This document shows, one piece after another, positions 63,824-64,000 of a DNA stretch of 64,000 bases. The position numbers and the translations under genes were made by a program. Under the pieces are notes generated by a model, which made no database searches, was not told the origin of the DNA, and worked only from the letters and a program-made list of their open reading frames with translations. Position 1 is the stretch's first letter; each line of letters starts with the position of its first letter. Source of the stretch: Bordetella pseudohinzii (GTDB lineage: Bacteria; Pseudomonadota; Gammaproteobacteria; Burkholderiales; Burkholderiaceae_B); contig NZ_JHEP02000009.1 of NCBI RefSeq assembly GCF_000657795.2, positions 1-64,000 on the forward strand, read 5' to 3'.

Positions 63824-64000
63824 TCAGGCGATGGTGGCCAGGATGCTGTTGAGCGTGGCGCTCGGGCGCATGGCCTGGCTGGCCTTGTCGGCGTTGGGCT
63901 GGTAGTAGCCGCCGATGTCGACCGGCTTGCCTTGGGCCGCCTTGAGCTCGTCGAGGATCTTGGCCTCATTGGCCGCCAGGGCGGCGGCGGCCGGCGCGAA
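63824..64000 (-). CDS. icd: NADP-dependent isocitrate dehydrogenase, monomeric type (C-terminal part)
   Basis: The frame runs off the window edge and stops at 63824. The 58 visible residues include GKPVDIGGYYQPNADKASQAM and end in MRPSATLNSILATIA. The GKPVDIGGYY-P-D/N-A pattern and MRPSAT-N-I tail are characteristic of the roughly 740-residue monomeric NADP-isocitrate dehydrogenase (IDH-II), not of the dimeric enzyme. The enzyme makes 2-oxoglutarate and NADPH in the TCA cycle. Confidence 0.9.
   Translation of the reverse strand, partial: FAPAAAALAANEAKILDELKAAQGKPVDIGGYYQPNADKASQAMRPSATLNSILATIA

Overview
The window is high-GC bacterial DNA with dense coding, many 1- or 4-base stop/start overlaps and many solute-transport operons. 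It looks like a beta-proteobacterium of the Alcaligenaceae, in the Bordetella/Achromobacter group. The strongest clue is a two-component pair at 39116-43403 that looks orthologous to BvgA/BvgS. The response-regulator C-terminus is almost word for word the BvgA sequence I remember, and the kinase has the BvgS domain order with phospho-residues at nearly the BvgS positions (His728, Asp1024, His1161). No fhaB lies beside it, which argues against the classical pathogenic bordetellae. I see no rRNA, tRNA, CRISPR, prophage or insertion sequence.

Layout. 1-2059: the end of a probable nucleotide-sugar dehydrogenase gene, a small serine hydrolase, and an orphan branched-chain amino-acid binding protein. 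2082-6570 (minus): ugpBAEC glycerol-3-phosphate ABC importer with a possible Pho box. 6765-8143: proC and a queuosine-precursor transporter. 8483-13331: complete livKHMGF operon ending in a clear terminator. 13393-18859: Asp/Glu racemase, three GST-family genes, a PQQ-type sugar dehydrogenase, an EamA exporter and a DUF423 protein. 18938-21312: Hsp15-like protein, a Xre/RES toxin-antitoxin pair and an orphan MetQ-like binding protein. 21290-24076: lactate-dehydrogenase-like FMN enzyme, phosphatidylserine decarboxylase and an unknown gene. 24147-33167 (minus): a tightly packed catabolic operon (TRAP transporter dctPQM, CitE-like lyase, ThDP enzyme, M20 amidohydrolase, aldehyde dehydrogenase) behind a FadR-type regulator. 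33266-36883: DUF488 protein, an AspT-family antiporter and glutamate decarboxylase. 37293-45041: MFS exporter, BvgS, BvgA and a REC-EAL protein. 45678-51257: carboxypeptidase G2-like enzyme, a TerC/CorC membrane protein behind a structured leader with a terminator, an unknown membrane protein and a CSS-EAL phosphodiesterase. 51326-55926: a second branched-chain-type ABC operon with a fused LivH-LivM permease. 55928-64000: YddG exporter, a DUF4148 gene with an unusual hairpin-repeat 3' region, small envelope proteins, YceI, a polar amino-acid ABC operon, tctBA, and the 3' end of monomeric isocitrate dehydrogenase.

The genes mostly describe a metabolically versatile bacterium living on amino acids and organic acids: five ABC importers or orphan binding proteins for amino acids, a TRAP and a TTT system for carboxylates, and two c-di-GMP phosphodiesterases plus BvgAS for signalling. 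The least explained features are the 29-nt tandem stem-loops with compensating stem changes (56940-57047), the candidate metal-sensing leader before the terC gene (47013-47193), and the uncharacterised TRAP-linked catabolic operon.
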